From: Bacteroidales bacterium UBA5072 | GTDB lineage: Bacteria; Bacteroidota; Bacteroidia; Bacteroidales; UBA10428 | DNA length: 63,517 bases | Direction of reading: 5' to 3' | Assembly (NCBI GenBank): GCA_002415855.1 | Contig: DIAS01000053.1 | Location: 531 to 64,047, forward strand | Shown here: positions 18,133-27,238 of the stretch, in pieces | Numbering within the stretch: position 1 is the stretch's first letter | Layout of the letters: the number at the start of each line of letters is the position of its first letter | The notes under the pieces: generated by a model | Seen by the model: the letters and a program-made list of their open reading frames with translations, nothing else | Databases searched by the model: none | What the model was told of the DNA's origin: nothing | Position numbers and translations under genes: made by a program

Positions 18133-19408
18133 AACAAGAAGCCTGGAAGAGATCAAACTATACCAGGAGAAAGAACTGAAAAAGTTACTGGAATACTTGC
18201 AGAATAATTCGAAATTCTATGCCTCCTCCTTTAAACGGCACAAAATTGAGGTTTCAGCAATCAATACACTGGAGGACCTCAGGTACATACCCCTCACAAC
18301 AAAGGAAGATCTTCAGTTACATGGTCCCGATTTCGTGTGTGTTGATAAAAATCAGATTGTTGATTATATAACGACTTCCGGGACACTGGGAGAACCGGTA
18401 ATCTTTGCCCTGACCGATAACGACTTGAACAGGCTGGCGTACAATGAATACCTGGGTTTCATGTGCGCCGGCTGCACGAGTCACGATGTGTTTCAGCTGA
18501 TGACAACTATCGATCGAAGGTTCATGGCAGGACTTGCCTATTTTCTGGGTTCCCGCATGCTGAAATCAGCCATGGTCCGGGTTGGGAACGGCATCCCTGA
18601 ACTTCAATGGGACTCTATCCAGCGTTTTTCACCCACCACCCTGGTTGCTGTGCCCTCCTTCATTCTCAATATCATTGATTATGCCGAAAAAAACGGTATT
18701 GACCACCGGGCATCAAGTGTAAGAAAAGCAGTGTTTATAGGCGATTCGATCCGAAATACCGACTTCAGCCTGAACACCCTGGGGAAGAAGATTTCAGAGC
18801 GCTGGCCTGAATTGCAGCTGTATTCGACATATGCCTCAACTGAGATGGCAACATCATTTACCGAATGTGAGCACGGGATAGGTGGGCATCACCATCCTGA
18901 TCTGATCATTGTTGAATTTCTGGACGAGCATGATAAACCCCTTCCTCCGGGAGTACCCGGTGAGGTTACCGTTACCACCCTGGGCGTTGAAGGAATGCCT
19001 TTGCTTCGGTTTAAAACGGGAGATATCTCCACAGCCCATGTTGAACCCTGCAGGTGCGGGCGCAATTCAATCCGTCTTGGACCCGTTATCGGTCGCAAGA
19101 AGCAAATGATCAAATATAAGGGAACAACCCTTTATCCTCCTGCCCTGTACGATATCCTGGAAAATATTGACGGGATCAGGAATTATGTTGTTGAGGTGTA
19201 CACCAATCAGATAGGAACAGACGAGATACTGATCAGGATTGGTGCAACGGATCACTCCGAGGCCTTTGAGAAGGTTATCAAGGACCATTTCCGGGCCAAA
19301 CTCCGTGTTGCACCATCGATATCATTCGAAACCGTCGATTATATCAGCAGCCTTCAGCATCCTCCCATGAGCCGTAAACCGGTGAAACTGATTGACAGGA
19401 GAAGTTAG
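18113..19408 (+). CDS. Phenylacetate-CoA-ligase-like adenylate-forming enzyme
   Basis: 431 residues, PaaK/CapK-like. The ATP-binding loop (YITTSGTLGEPVIF), a middle YASTEMA segment and the adenylate Asp motif (RFKTGDIS) are visible. The C-terminal subdomain follows. Four close Cys/His-rich motifs (CEHGIGGHHHP and CRCG) resemble the zinc-site region found in some PaaK-like proteins. In aryl-polyene and flexirubin systems an adenylating enzyme loads an aryl acid onto the carrier. Here no tyrosine ammonia-lyase is nearby, so the acid is unknown. Last gene of the cluster; the opposite-strand aguA ends 51 nt beyond it. Confidence 0.82.
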   Translation: MLIPEIETRSLEEIKLYQEKELKKLLEYLQNNSKFYASSFKRHKIEVSAINTLEDLRYIPLTTKEDLQLHGPDFVCVDKNQIVDYITTSGTLGEPVIFALTDNDLNRLAYNEYLGFMCAGCTSHDVFQLMTTIDRRFMAGLAYFLGSRMLKSAMVRVGNGIPELQWDSIQRFSPTTLVAVPSFILNIIDYAEKNGIDHRASSVRKAVFIGDSIRNTDFSLNTLGKKISERWPELQLYSTYASTEMATSFTECEHGIGGHHHPDLIIVEFLDEHDKPLPPGVPGEVTVTTLGVEGMPLLRFKTGDISTAHVEPCRCGRNSIRLGPVIGRKKQMIKYKGTTLYPPALYDILENIDGIRNYVVEVYTNQIGTDEILIRIGATDHSEAFEKVIKDHFRAKLRVAPSISFETVDYISSLQHPPMSRKPVKLIDRRS

Positions 19409-19459
19409 TTTAGGAATAGGAGCTTAAGGTCTTCATTACTAAATAATGCAATCACTTTA

Positions 19460-20518
19460 TCACTCACTGCAATCCGGTTCCTGCTGGCTCAGGCAATGCC
19501 AGCTTCCAAGACCCCAGATTATCTCGACAGAATCAATGCCGATGACCGGGCGATCCCTGAAGCAGTTTTCCAATACCGAGATGGCCATTTCATCCTGTTT
19601 GCAACGGTATGTTGGCACCATGACTCCTGCATTGGCAATATAGAAATTGGCGTAAGATACCGGCAGTCTTTGTCCTTCGTGGTACATTGGCCTGGGCATG
19701 GGAAGTTCAACAATATTCAGCTGTTTTTTATTAAGCAGCCGCATTTTGTTCAATGCGGCCAGGTTTTCCCTGAGTGGTCGGTAATTCCGGTCAGATTTGT
19801 TATGTTCTATCACCGTGACAACAGTATCTTCATTCACGAACCGGGTGAGGTCATCTATGTGACCGTCCGTGTCATCACCTTCAATGCCGTCACCCAGCCA
19901 GAGCACCTGTTCCACACCGTAATAATCCACAAGATATTCCTCTATCTTCCGCTGATCAAGTTCCGGGTTTCGGTTTGGATGCAGCAGGCAGGATTTGGTT
20001 GTCAGGAGCGTTCCTTTTCCGTTAAAATCCACCGAACCCCCTTCCATGACAATATCCGGGAAGAAGACCGGCAATTTCAGCAATTCACCAATCCTGGCAG
20101 GGATGGTGGTATCAAGCCCGGCCGGGTACTTACCGCCCCAACCGTTGTATTTCCAGTTTACAATAGCCTTTGGTGCTTTCGCACCCTGATTTACGATGAA
20201 CGCGGGACCATGATCACGGCACCAGGCATCATTGGTGGGAAGCATATGCAACCTGATATGTTCCATATTGATACCGGTTTCGGTTAGCGACCTGTTAACC
20301 TTGTCATGCATGGCTGCATTCGTCACATTGATATTGACAAGCTCACCTTTGGCAAGTTCCCTGATAAAATGGTGGTAGTAAGGAAATATCGTATGGATTT
20401 TCCCCGGCCAGGAAGCTTCGTTATGCGGATAGCTCAACCAGGTTGCCTTATGCTTTTCCCATTCTGCGGGAAAGTGGTAACCCAGCTCACGTGGAGTAGC
20501 TTTGTGAGGACCTGCCAT
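19460..20518 (-). CDS. aguA: Agmatine deiminase
   Basis: 352 residues, peptidyl-arginine-deiminase-like fold. Catalytic-site pieces are visible: WCRDHGPAF near residue 98, GDDTDGHIDD in the middle (about 217) and the C-terminal nucleophile Cys in WHCLSQQ. Converts agmatine to N-carbamoylputrescine and ammonia. It lies 8 nt after the N-carbamoylputrescine amidase gene, giving the two-step agmatine to putrescine route. Length is typical. The usual GGG-x-HC preceding the Cys is slightly changed here (GLGSWHC). Arginine decarboxylase is not in the window. Confidence 0.92.
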   Translation of the reverse strand: MAGPHKATPRELGYHFPAEWEKHKATWLSYPHNEASWPGKIHTIFPYYHHFIRELAKGELVNINVTNAAMHDKVNRSLTETGINMEHIRLHMLPTNDAWCRDHGPAFIVNQGAKAPKAIVNWKYNGWGGKYPAGLDTTIPARIGELLKLPVFFPDIVMEGGSVDFNGKGTLLTTKSCLLHPNRNPELDQRKIEEYLVDYYGVEQVLWLGDGIEGDDTDGHIDDLTRFVNEDTVVTVIEHNKSDRNYRPLRENLAALNKMRLLNKKQLNIVELPMPRPMYHEGQRLPVSYANFYIANAGVMVPTYRCKQDEMAISVLENCFRDRPVIGIDSVEIIWGLGSWHCLSQQEPDCSE

Positions 20519-20526
20519 GTAATGCC

Positions 20527-21399
20527 TTATGGTTTAAGGTAGCGTTTCAGCAAGGGTGAGTAGGTTTCGATACGCCGGTCACGCATAAAAGGCCAGTGTG
20601 TGCGGTAAAAATCAGACAGTCCTGGCTCAATGTCCACTACATGAACCGTTTCTTTGTCATGGGGTGCCTCGTACAGAACAGTCCCAAAGGGATTGGCTAT
20701 AAAGGATCCTCCCCAGAATACAATGTCTTTCTCACGTCCGGTCCGGTTAACCGCAACTACATGTACTCCATTGGCAATGGCGTGGGATCGCTGCATGGTC
20801 TTCCAGGCTTCAAATTGTTCACGGTTCACCGGTTCAGCCTGCGATGAAGACCATCCAATGGCTGTGGGATAAAAGAGAATTCTTGCACCCATCAGGCTTG
20901 TAATGCGGGCTGCCTCGGGATACCACTGGTCCCAGCAGACCAAAACACCAATCGTTCCGAACCGGGTGTTAAAAACTTTGTAGCCCTCATCCCCGGGAAC
21001 AAAATAAAATTTCTCAAAAAAACCCGGGTCATCGGGAATGTGATTCTTCCTGTACCTGCCTAGATATGTACCATCAGCATCAATAACCACGGCGGTATTA
21101 AAATGAATACCGGCATCGACCTTTTCAAAAAGCGAGGCGATGATAACCACGTGAAGTTCTGCAGCCAGTTTTTGAATTACCGAGGTTGTGGGTCCGGGTA
21201 TCGGTTCCGAAAGACTAAAATGCTCGTATGATTCTGACTCACAAAAATAGAGCGATGCAAATAATTCCTGCAAACAGATGATATTGGCGCCCTGAAGTGC
21301 AGCCTGACGGATACCTTTCAGTGCTTTTTCCAGGTTATTTTCTACATTGGCACTGCAGGATGTCTGCACAAGACCTATTTTAACTATTTCGGCGTCCAC
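20527..21399 (-). CDS. aguB: N-carbamoylputrescine amidase
   Basis: 290 residues, carbon-nitrogen hydrolase (nitrilase) fold. The Glu-Lys-Cys triad fits: Glu in LQELFAS (about 44), Lys in RYRKNHIP (about 121) and Cys in VLVCWDQWYPEAAR (about 157). Length and motif context match plant and bacterial N-carbamoylputrescine amidases, which release putrescine, CO2 and ammonia. Starts with GTG; no in-frame ATG lies near the N terminus. Transcribed ahead of aguA with an 8-nt gap. Confidence 0.93.
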   Translation of the reverse strand: MDAEIVKIGLVQTSCSANVENNLEKALKGIRQAALQGANIICLQELFASLYFCESESYEHFSLSEPIPGPTTSVIQKLAAELHVVIIASLFEKVDAGIHFNTAVVIDADGTYLGRYRKNHIPDDPGFFEKFYFVPGDEGYKVFNTRFGTIGVLVCWDQWYPEAARITSLMGARILFYPTAIGWSSSQAEPVNREQFEAWKTMQRSHAIANGVHVVAVNRTGREKDIVFWGGSFIANPFGTVLYEAPHDKETVHVVDIEPGLSDFYRTHWPFMRDRRIETYSPLLKRYLKP

Positions 21400-21450
21400 G
21401 GTGTTTTCGAGTAAAAATAGGGAAATTATGTTGAATTCGCATAGCTGATA

Positions 21451-22398
21451 TTACTGATCCTGAAGAAATGCCGCGATGTTGCCGGTAATGCCATCCAGCA
21501 GTCTCTCTCTCGATTCTACACTGGCCCATGCAATATGTGGTGTGATCAACAATTTCTCGGGATGTTCGGTGTGCAACAAAGGATTGGATGCATCGGGAGG
21601 CTCCCTGAGTAAAACATCGAGTGCAGCTCCCCCGATAAGGTTTTCATTAAGCGCGCAGGCCAGGTCACTTTCGTTTACTATACCTCCTCTTCCTGCATTG
21701 ATAAGCAAAGATCCGCTTTTCATGATGCGCAGCTGCTCATAACCGATCAGATCACGTGTTGAATCATTCAACGGACAATGGATGGAAAGGATATCACTTT
21801 CTGTCAGTAGTTCATTAAGTGAAACATGTTTATACCCGGTATCCAGGTTCTTTCCGCTGGTGGAATAATAACTTATCTCTGCTCCAAAGGCTGAGGCTAC
21901 CATGGCGATTCTTTTTCCGATGGTCCCCATACCGATTATGCCAAACTTTTTTCGTGCAAGTTCAAGAATGGTCTTTCCATGGTGCGTGAATAATTTACTA
22001 TGCACATATTCGCCCCCTTTTACATAATCGTCATAATACCGGATATTGCCCATTAAATAGAAGAGCATCGCAAAGGTATGCTGAACTACACTTTCAGTGG
22101 AGTAACCGGCAACATTTTTTACTGCAATACCCTTTTCAGCGGCGTATTCCAGATCGACATTGTTCATCCCGGTGGCAGCAATACAAACGAGTCTCAGTGA
22201 AGTGCAGGCGTCCATCACTTCCCTGTCGATGATGACTTTGTTGGTGATTACAACCTCCCTGTCATGGATACGCTCAATTCGCATTTCATGGGGTGTAGTC
22301 TGGTACACGGTCAGATTTCCCAGTCTGGTCAGTTTGTAAAAACTGCTTACCTCACCCAGGGTCTCTGCATCAAGAAAAACAATTCCCGGTCTTTTCAT
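21451..22398 (-). CDS. D-2-hydroxyacid dehydrogenase (NAD-dependent)
   Basis: 315 residues. NAD motif GMGTIGKR (about 155) in the central Rossmann domain; catalytic Arg in NAGRGGIV, Glu in LREPP and His in ITPHIAWAS. Resembles glycerate/hydroxypyruvate dehydrogenases, which reduce hydroxypyruvate or related 2-keto acids. The exact substrate cannot be read from sequence. It is 13 nt downstream of lysA and likely shares its transcript. Confidence 0.85.
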   Translation of the reverse strand: MKRPGIVFLDAETLGEVSSFYKLTRLGNLTVYQTTPHEMRIERIHDREVVITNKVIIDREVMDACTSLRLVCIAATGMNNVDLEYAAEKGIAVKNVAGYSTESVVQHTFAMLFYLMGNIRYYDDYVKGGEYVHSKLFTHHGKTILELARKKFGIIGMGTIGKRIAMVASAFGAEISYYSTSGKNLDTGYKHVSLNELLTESDILSIHCPLNDSTRDLIGYEQLRIMKSGSLLINAGRGGIVNESDLACALNENLIGGAALDVLLREPPDASNPLLHTEHPEKLLITPHIAWASVESRERLLDGITGNIAAFLQDQ

Positions 22399-22411
22399 GA
22401 GGATGTGATTG

Positions 22412-23644
22412 TTACAGTTCGATAGTAACCTGGTTTCTTAGGATATCATCAAGGGTTTCGCGCTCACGGATCAAATATTCCTTGCCCTCGTGGATCATTA
22501 CTTCAGGAGGCCGCAATCGTGAATTATAATTCGAAGACATGGTGAAGCAGTAAGCCCCGGCATTTAGGAAGACCAGATAGTCTCCTTCACGGATCTCGTT
22601 GATCTTCCGGTTCCAGCCAAAGGTATCTGTTTCACAGATATACCCGACCACCGTATAGATCCTTAGTTTCCCTTTGGGATTGGAGACATTTAGAATCTGG
22701 TGATAAGCATCATAGAACATAGGACGGATCAGGTGGTTAAGACCAGTGTCGAGACCTGCAAATACCGTTGAAAGGGTTTGTTTCACCACGTTCACCCTGG
22801 CAAAGAAAAAGCCGGCTTCGCTCACCAGAAACTTGCCCGGCTCAAAAATCAGGGTGAGGTCACGGCCGTATTCCTTGCAAAACTTCTTGAACCTTTTGGT
22901 CAGATCTTTCCCGAGGTTTTCGATATCGGTGAAATAGTCATCGGGTTTATAGGGCACCTTGAAGCCACTGCCGAAATCAATGTATTCCAGATCAGGGAAA
23001 CTTCTGGCAACATCCAGCATGATCTCAGCCCCTCTGAGAAAAACTTCCACATCGAGGATGTCAGATCCGGTATGGATATGCAACCCTTCAACCTTGATGT
23101 TCAGTGCTTCGACCACACGGTGAACGTGAGGCAACTGGTAGGTCGAGATCCCGAACTTTGAATCGATATGCCCGGTGGAGATCTTTTCATGTCCCCCGGC
23201 AAGGATATGCGGATTTACCCGGATGCAGACCGGGACCTTATCACCGTATATGTTGCCGAATTGTTCCAGAATCGAAATATTGTCAATGTTGATGCGGACC
23301 CCCATTTTTACACCTTCAATGATTTCCTCAATGGACACACAGTTTGGTGTAAAGATGATGTCGCGGGGTTTAAAACCAGCCCTGATTCCAAGTTGCACCT
23401 CCTGGATGGAAACGGCATCCAGTCCTGTGCCTATACTTCTGAAGAATTTTAATATGTTCAGATTATTGAGGGCTTTGCAGGCAAAATTGATCCTGACATG
23501 AATATCTTTAAAGGCATGCAACATTTTTTCATATTGCTGCTTCATCCGGGCAGTCTGATAAACATACACCGGTGATCCGTACTTTTCTACCAGTTCAGTT
23601 ACGTCAACACCATCGATCTGATAGCGGTTGTGAATTAATTTCAT
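22412..23644 (-). CDS. lysA: Diaminopimelate decarboxylase
   Basis: 410 residues, fold-III PLP enzyme (alanine-racemase-like barrel plus beta domain). PLP Lys lies in NFACKALNNL (about 57). HIHTGSDI, an FGSGFKVPY phosphate loop and the EPGKFLV motif follow, and the second active-site Cys is in CETDTFG. Makes L-lysine from meso-diaminopimelate. Carboxynorspermidine decarboxylase is the main alternative given the polyamine genes nearby, but the SKFGIS and GAYCFTMSSNYNSRLRP segments favour LysA. Confidence 0.85.
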   Translation of the reverse strand: MKLIHNRYQIDGVDVTELVEKYGSPVYVYQTARMKQQYEKMLHAFKDIHVRINFACKALNNLNILKFFRSIGTGLDAVSIQEVQLGIRAGFKPRDIIFTPNCVSIEEIIEGVKMGVRINIDNISILEQFGNIYGDKVPVCIRVNPHILAGGHEKISTGHIDSKFGISTYQLPHVHRVVEALNIKVEGLHIHTGSDILDVEVFLRGAEIMLDVARSFPDLEYIDFGSGFKVPYKPDDYFTDIENLGKDLTKRFKKFCKEYGRDLTLIFEPGKFLVSEAGFFFARVNVVKQTLSTVFAGLDTGLNHLIRPMFYDAYHQILNVSNPKGKLRIYTVVGYICETDTFGWNRKINEIREGDYLVFLNAGAYCFTMSSNYNSRLRPPEVMIHEGKEYLIRERETLDDILRNQVTIEL

Positions 23645-23673
23645 TTCAATAGCGAATTGGTATTTGAAAGCAA

Positions 23674-25554
23674 TTATTTCTTCTTCGAAGGCCTTTTCCC
23701 GGATTGTTTGGCCATTTCTTCCAGACGCTGCTGGAATTTTGATTTCTTCACGGGTTTAGCCTTCTTTTCCTCAATCTTCCGGAGGATCTCTTTTTCATCA
23801 ACAAATTGTTTGAAAAGGTAATTCTGACCGATTGTGATCACATTGGCCAGGAAATAATAATAGGTAAGCCCAGCTGAAAAATTGTTCAGCATGAACATGA
23901 ACATTACCGGCATAATGTACATCATGGTTTTCATTCCCGGCATCTGCTGCGAAGAAGTCGTGGTATCGCTCAGTTTCATGCTGAGGATGGTTGAGATGGT
24001 CATCAATATGGTGAACAGGCTGATGTGATTACCATAAACGTTACTCAGGATGGGAATATAATGGTTCCAGGAAACAATCGAATCAAAGGTGGACAAGTCT
24101 TTGACCCAGAGAAAACCTTCCTGCCTGAGTTCGATGGAAGTCGGAAAGAACCTGAACATGGCAAACAGAATGGGAAACTGCAGGAGCATGGGAAGGCATC
24201 CACCCATGGGACTGATGCCGGCTTTCTTATACAGCGCCATGGTAGCCTGCTGTCTTTCCAGTTCCTTGCCTTTTGGAAATTTATGCGTCAGTTCATCAAT
24301 CTGGGGTTTCAGGACTTTCATCCTGGCCTGCGACAGGTAGGAACGGTAGGTAAGCGGTAACAATCCTATCTTGATGATGATGGTAAGCAACAGGATGATC
24401 AAACCATAGTTACCGATGAATCTGCTGAGCCAGTCGAAAATGGGGATAATCACAAACTGGTTGATCCCCCGGATCGCTCCTTTGCCGACCGAAACAAGGT
24501 CCTGTAGCTTGTATTCCTTGTACTGTTTCAGCAGTTTGAATTTATTGGGTCCGTAAAACATTCTTAACCTGACTGTTTCATTGTCGAGCCGTTGAAAGGG
24601 TATACCCAGTTCAGCACGGAAATTCTTCAGGTATTTGCTTTCCTCCGGAAGTGTGGTTGATTTAACCAATGCATTGGAGAATGCTTCATCAGCAATGAGG
24701 ACAGAAGTGAAAAACTGATTCTTGAAAGCGACCCATTCAACCTGTGTGGGAATGTCCTGTTGTTGAACATCCTTACTGGTGCGGGCTTTGAAGTAGTCCA
24801 CATCCTCCTTGTAATGTCTGAAATACAGCGTGGTATACTGGTTCTCGTTTTTCTTCAGCTGCTCATGCTGCGGCATATTCACTTCCCAGCTGAAGTCGAG
24901 TGATGACGGGTCACGTGTGACCATATCTTTCATCCCTACGAGCTGCACGTTGAAGCCGACCATGTAACTTCCCGGTTCCACGATATACCGGTATTCAATA
25001 TATTTATTTTCACTAAGCGCAAGCCTCATGGCCAGGCTATCCTTGTTTGCGGTTGCATCATGTGTAAGATCGTCGGCAGGCTTGAAGTACAATGAATTTG
25101 TGGATACGGGCTTATTCTGGTAGTAAAAGTTCAGCCCAAACTGCGTGGAATCTCCGTCAAACAAGATCACCGGCTGTCTGCCGAATGTTTTATACTTCTT
25201 CAGCTCAACCGAATATGGACGTCCGCCCTTGCTGGAAACCTTCAGCCTGATCATATCATTTTCGATAACGAAGTACCTGTCATCACCGGTAGCAAAGGAA
25301 GCAAATTCACCGAGTTCCTGCTGCAATTTTTGTGTATTTGCCGAATCACTGGTAACAACCGGCTTATCAGGTTCGTCCGAACGGATGTATTTCCCGGCAG
25401 TATCTAAATTTGGCCTTTCACGGCTGACGAGTGCCAGGGAATCCTGCATTTTCTTGCGGGCGGCCAGTTCCTTCTTGTTGGGCGATTGAATTACTCCCCA
25501 GATGATTAATATGCCGGCAATCAGTATGATTCCAAATATTGAGTTTTTATCCAT
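23674..25554 (-). CDS. yidC: Membrane protein insertase YidC
   Basis: 626 residues. An N-terminal helix (about 5-22) is followed by a large periplasmic domain (about 60-340) and the conserved insertase core with five helices. The core includes PLTYRSYLSQARMK and GCLPMLLQFPILFAMF. The tail is Lys/Arg rich, as expected for a ribosome-contacting C terminus. Inserts and folds inner-membrane proteins alone or with Sec. Lies 48 nt downstream of pyrG and 29 nt upstream of lysA in the same direction. Confidence 0.96.
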   Translation of the reverse strand: MDKNSIFGIILIAGILIIWGVIQSPNKKELAARKKMQDSLALVSRERPNLDTAGKYIRSDEPDKPVVTSDSANTQKLQQELGEFASFATGDDRYFVIENDMIRLKVSSKGGRPYSVELKKYKTFGRQPVILFDGDSTQFGLNFYYQNKPVSTNSLYFKPADDLTHDATANKDSLAMRLALSENKYIEYRYIVEPGSYMVGFNVQLVGMKDMVTRDPSSLDFSWEVNMPQHEQLKKNENQYTTLYFRHYKEDVDYFKARTSKDVQQQDIPTQVEWVAFKNQFFTSVLIADEAFSNALVKSTTLPEESKYLKNFRAELGIPFQRLDNETVRLRMFYGPNKFKLLKQYKEYKLQDLVSVGKGAIRGINQFVIIPIFDWLSRFIGNYGLIILLLTIIIKIGLLPLTYRSYLSQARMKVLKPQIDELTHKFPKGKELERQQATMALYKKAGISPMGGCLPMLLQFPILFAMFRFFPTSIELRQEGFLWVKDLSTFDSIVSWNHYIPILSNVYGNHISLFTILMTISTILSMKLSDTTTSSQQMPGMKTMMYIMPVMFMFMLNNFSAGLTYYYFLANVITIGQNYLFKQFVDEKEILRKIEEKKAKPVKKSKFQQRLEEMAKQSGKRPSKKK

Positions 25555-25602
25555 GTGATATTTGTTAGCTTAATATAAGTCTCTTGAATATTTTCGGTTA
25601 CA

Positions 25603-27204
25603 TCAGCAAATTGTGGATTTGATGAAGTTAACGAAAAGGGGATGTGGTTTAAGGACGGTGCTGCTGTATTCGGGATGAAACTGAACACCAATGAACCATT
25701 TGTGTGAAGGTATTTCCATGATTTCTACCAGTGACGTATCAGGATTCACGCCGGTTGAAATCATTCCGGCCTTCTCAAACGCTTCGAGATATTTGTTATT
25801 GAACTCATACCGATGACGGTGACGTTCATTTATTTCGTGGAGGTTATAGGCTTCACTGGTATGTGTTCCGTCTTTTAGAATGCAGGGATAAGCCCCCAGA
25901 CGCATTGTGCCCCCCTTTTCCGTAACGCCCTTTTGTTCCTCCATCAGGTCAATAACCGGATCAGGCGTTTTAAGAGCCATTTCAGTGGAATGCGCTTTTT
26001 CAAGGCCGAGTACGTCTCTGGCAAATTCAATGACAGCACACTGCAGGCCAAGGCAGATTCCGAAGAAGGGGACATTATTTTCACGGGCATAACGGGCTGC
26101 CAGAATTTTGCCGTCAATACCCCTGTCGCCGAACCCCGGTGCCACCAATATCCCGTCATGACCTTTCAGCAAATCAATATAATTGTGCTCATCAATGTCT
26201 TCAGAATGTATAAAGTTAACCTCCACACGACAGTCGTTCATGGCACCGGCATGCTTTAGCGACTCATTGATGGAGATATATGCATCGGGCAGCTCCACAT
26301 ATTTGCCTACCAGGGCAACTTTAGAATGGAATTTCGGGTTCTGGAGCCGCTTCAGGAATTTATTCCAGGATTCCAGCTCGGCTGTACCCGAGTAATCCAT
26401 ACCCAGTTTCTTCAAAACGGTTATGTCCAGTTTTTCTTTCTGCATTAAAATAGGGACTTCGTATATGGTGCTGACATCAATTGATTGGATAACCGAGTCA
26501 GCGTCCACGTTACAAAAAAGTGCTACTTTCCGGCGAAGATCGTCACCGAGTTCATGTTCAGTTCTCAATACCAGTATATTGGGTTGCACGCCATTTTCAA
26601 GCAGCATTTTCACAGAATGCTGGGTGGGTTTGGTTTTTAGTTCACCAGATGCTTTCAGGTAAGGTACCAGGGTCAGGTGAATGTTCAATACGTTCTGGTC
26701 TCCCATTTCCCATTTCAGCTGACGAACGGCTTCAACGTACGGCAAAGATTCGATGTCACCAACGGTTCCGCCGATTTCGGTAATTACAAAATCGTACTTG
26801 TTACGTCCGCCCAGAAGCTTGATCCTTCGCTTGATTTCGTCTGTAATATGGGGAATGACCTGGACCGTTTTTCCAAGGTAGTCACCACGACGTTCTTTAT
26901 TGATGACGGATTGATAAATCCGGCCTGTGGTTACGTTATTGGCCTGGGAAGTAGTAACTCCAAGAAACCTTTCATAATGGCCCAGGTCAAGATCGGTTTC
27001 CGCACCGTCCTCGGTAACATAGCATTCACCGTGCTCATATGGATTCAGCGTTCCCGGATCAACGTTGATGTATGGATCCAGTTTCTGAATTGTGACAACA
27101 TAGCCCCTGGCCTGTAATAACTTGGCAAGTGAAGCTGAAATAATCCCTTTTCCCAGGGACGAAGTAACTCCACCTGTAATAAAAATATATTTTGTTGGTA
27201 TCAC
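25603..27204 (-). CDS. pyrG: CTP synthase
   Basis: 533 residues. The amidoligase domain begins KYIFITGGVTSSLGKG and contains the nucleotide-binding EIGGTVGDIES. The C-terminal class I glutaminase has the nucleophile Cys in FGICLGLQ and the His-Glu pair in FHPEYSS. Converts UTP to CTP with glutamine as nitrogen donor. The start codon is GTG; starting there gives a normal N terminus and there is no nearby ATG. Confidence 0.96.
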   Translation of the reverse strand: MIPTKYIFITGGVTSSLGKGIISASLAKLLQARGYVVTIQKLDPYINVDPGTLNPYEHGECYVTEDGAETDLDLGHYERFLGVTTSQANNVTTGRIYQSVINKERRGDYLGKTVQVIPHITDEIKRRIKLLGGRNKYDFVITEIGGTVGDIESLPYVEAVRQLKWEMGDQNVLNIHLTLVPYLKASGELKTKPTQHSVKMLLENGVQPNILVLRTEHELGDDLRRKVALFCNVDADSVIQSIDVSTIYEVPILMQKEKLDITVLKKLGMDYSGTAELESWNKFLKRLQNPKFHSKVALVGKYVELPDAYISINESLKHAGAMNDCRVEVNFIHSEDIDEHNYIDLLKGHDGILVAPGFGDRGIDGKILAARYARENNVPFFGICLGLQCAVIEFARDVLGLEKAHSTEMALKTPDPVIDLMEEQKGVTEKGGTMRLGAYPCILKDGTHTSEAYNLHEINERHRHRYEFNNKYLEAFEKAGMISTGVNPDTSLVEIMEIPSHKWFIGVQFHPEYSSTVLKPHPLFVNFIKSTIC

Positions 27205-27238
27205 TTTACCTTGATAATTAATCCTTTAATATGCTGCT

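Noticed and set aside
19409..19459. Terminator between the convergent PaaK-like gene and aguA
   Set aside because: No stable hairpin with a T run could be seen in the 51 nt.
19496..20287. 263-codon plus-strand frame opposite aguA
   Set aside because: Agmatine deiminase motifs on the minus strand explain the region.
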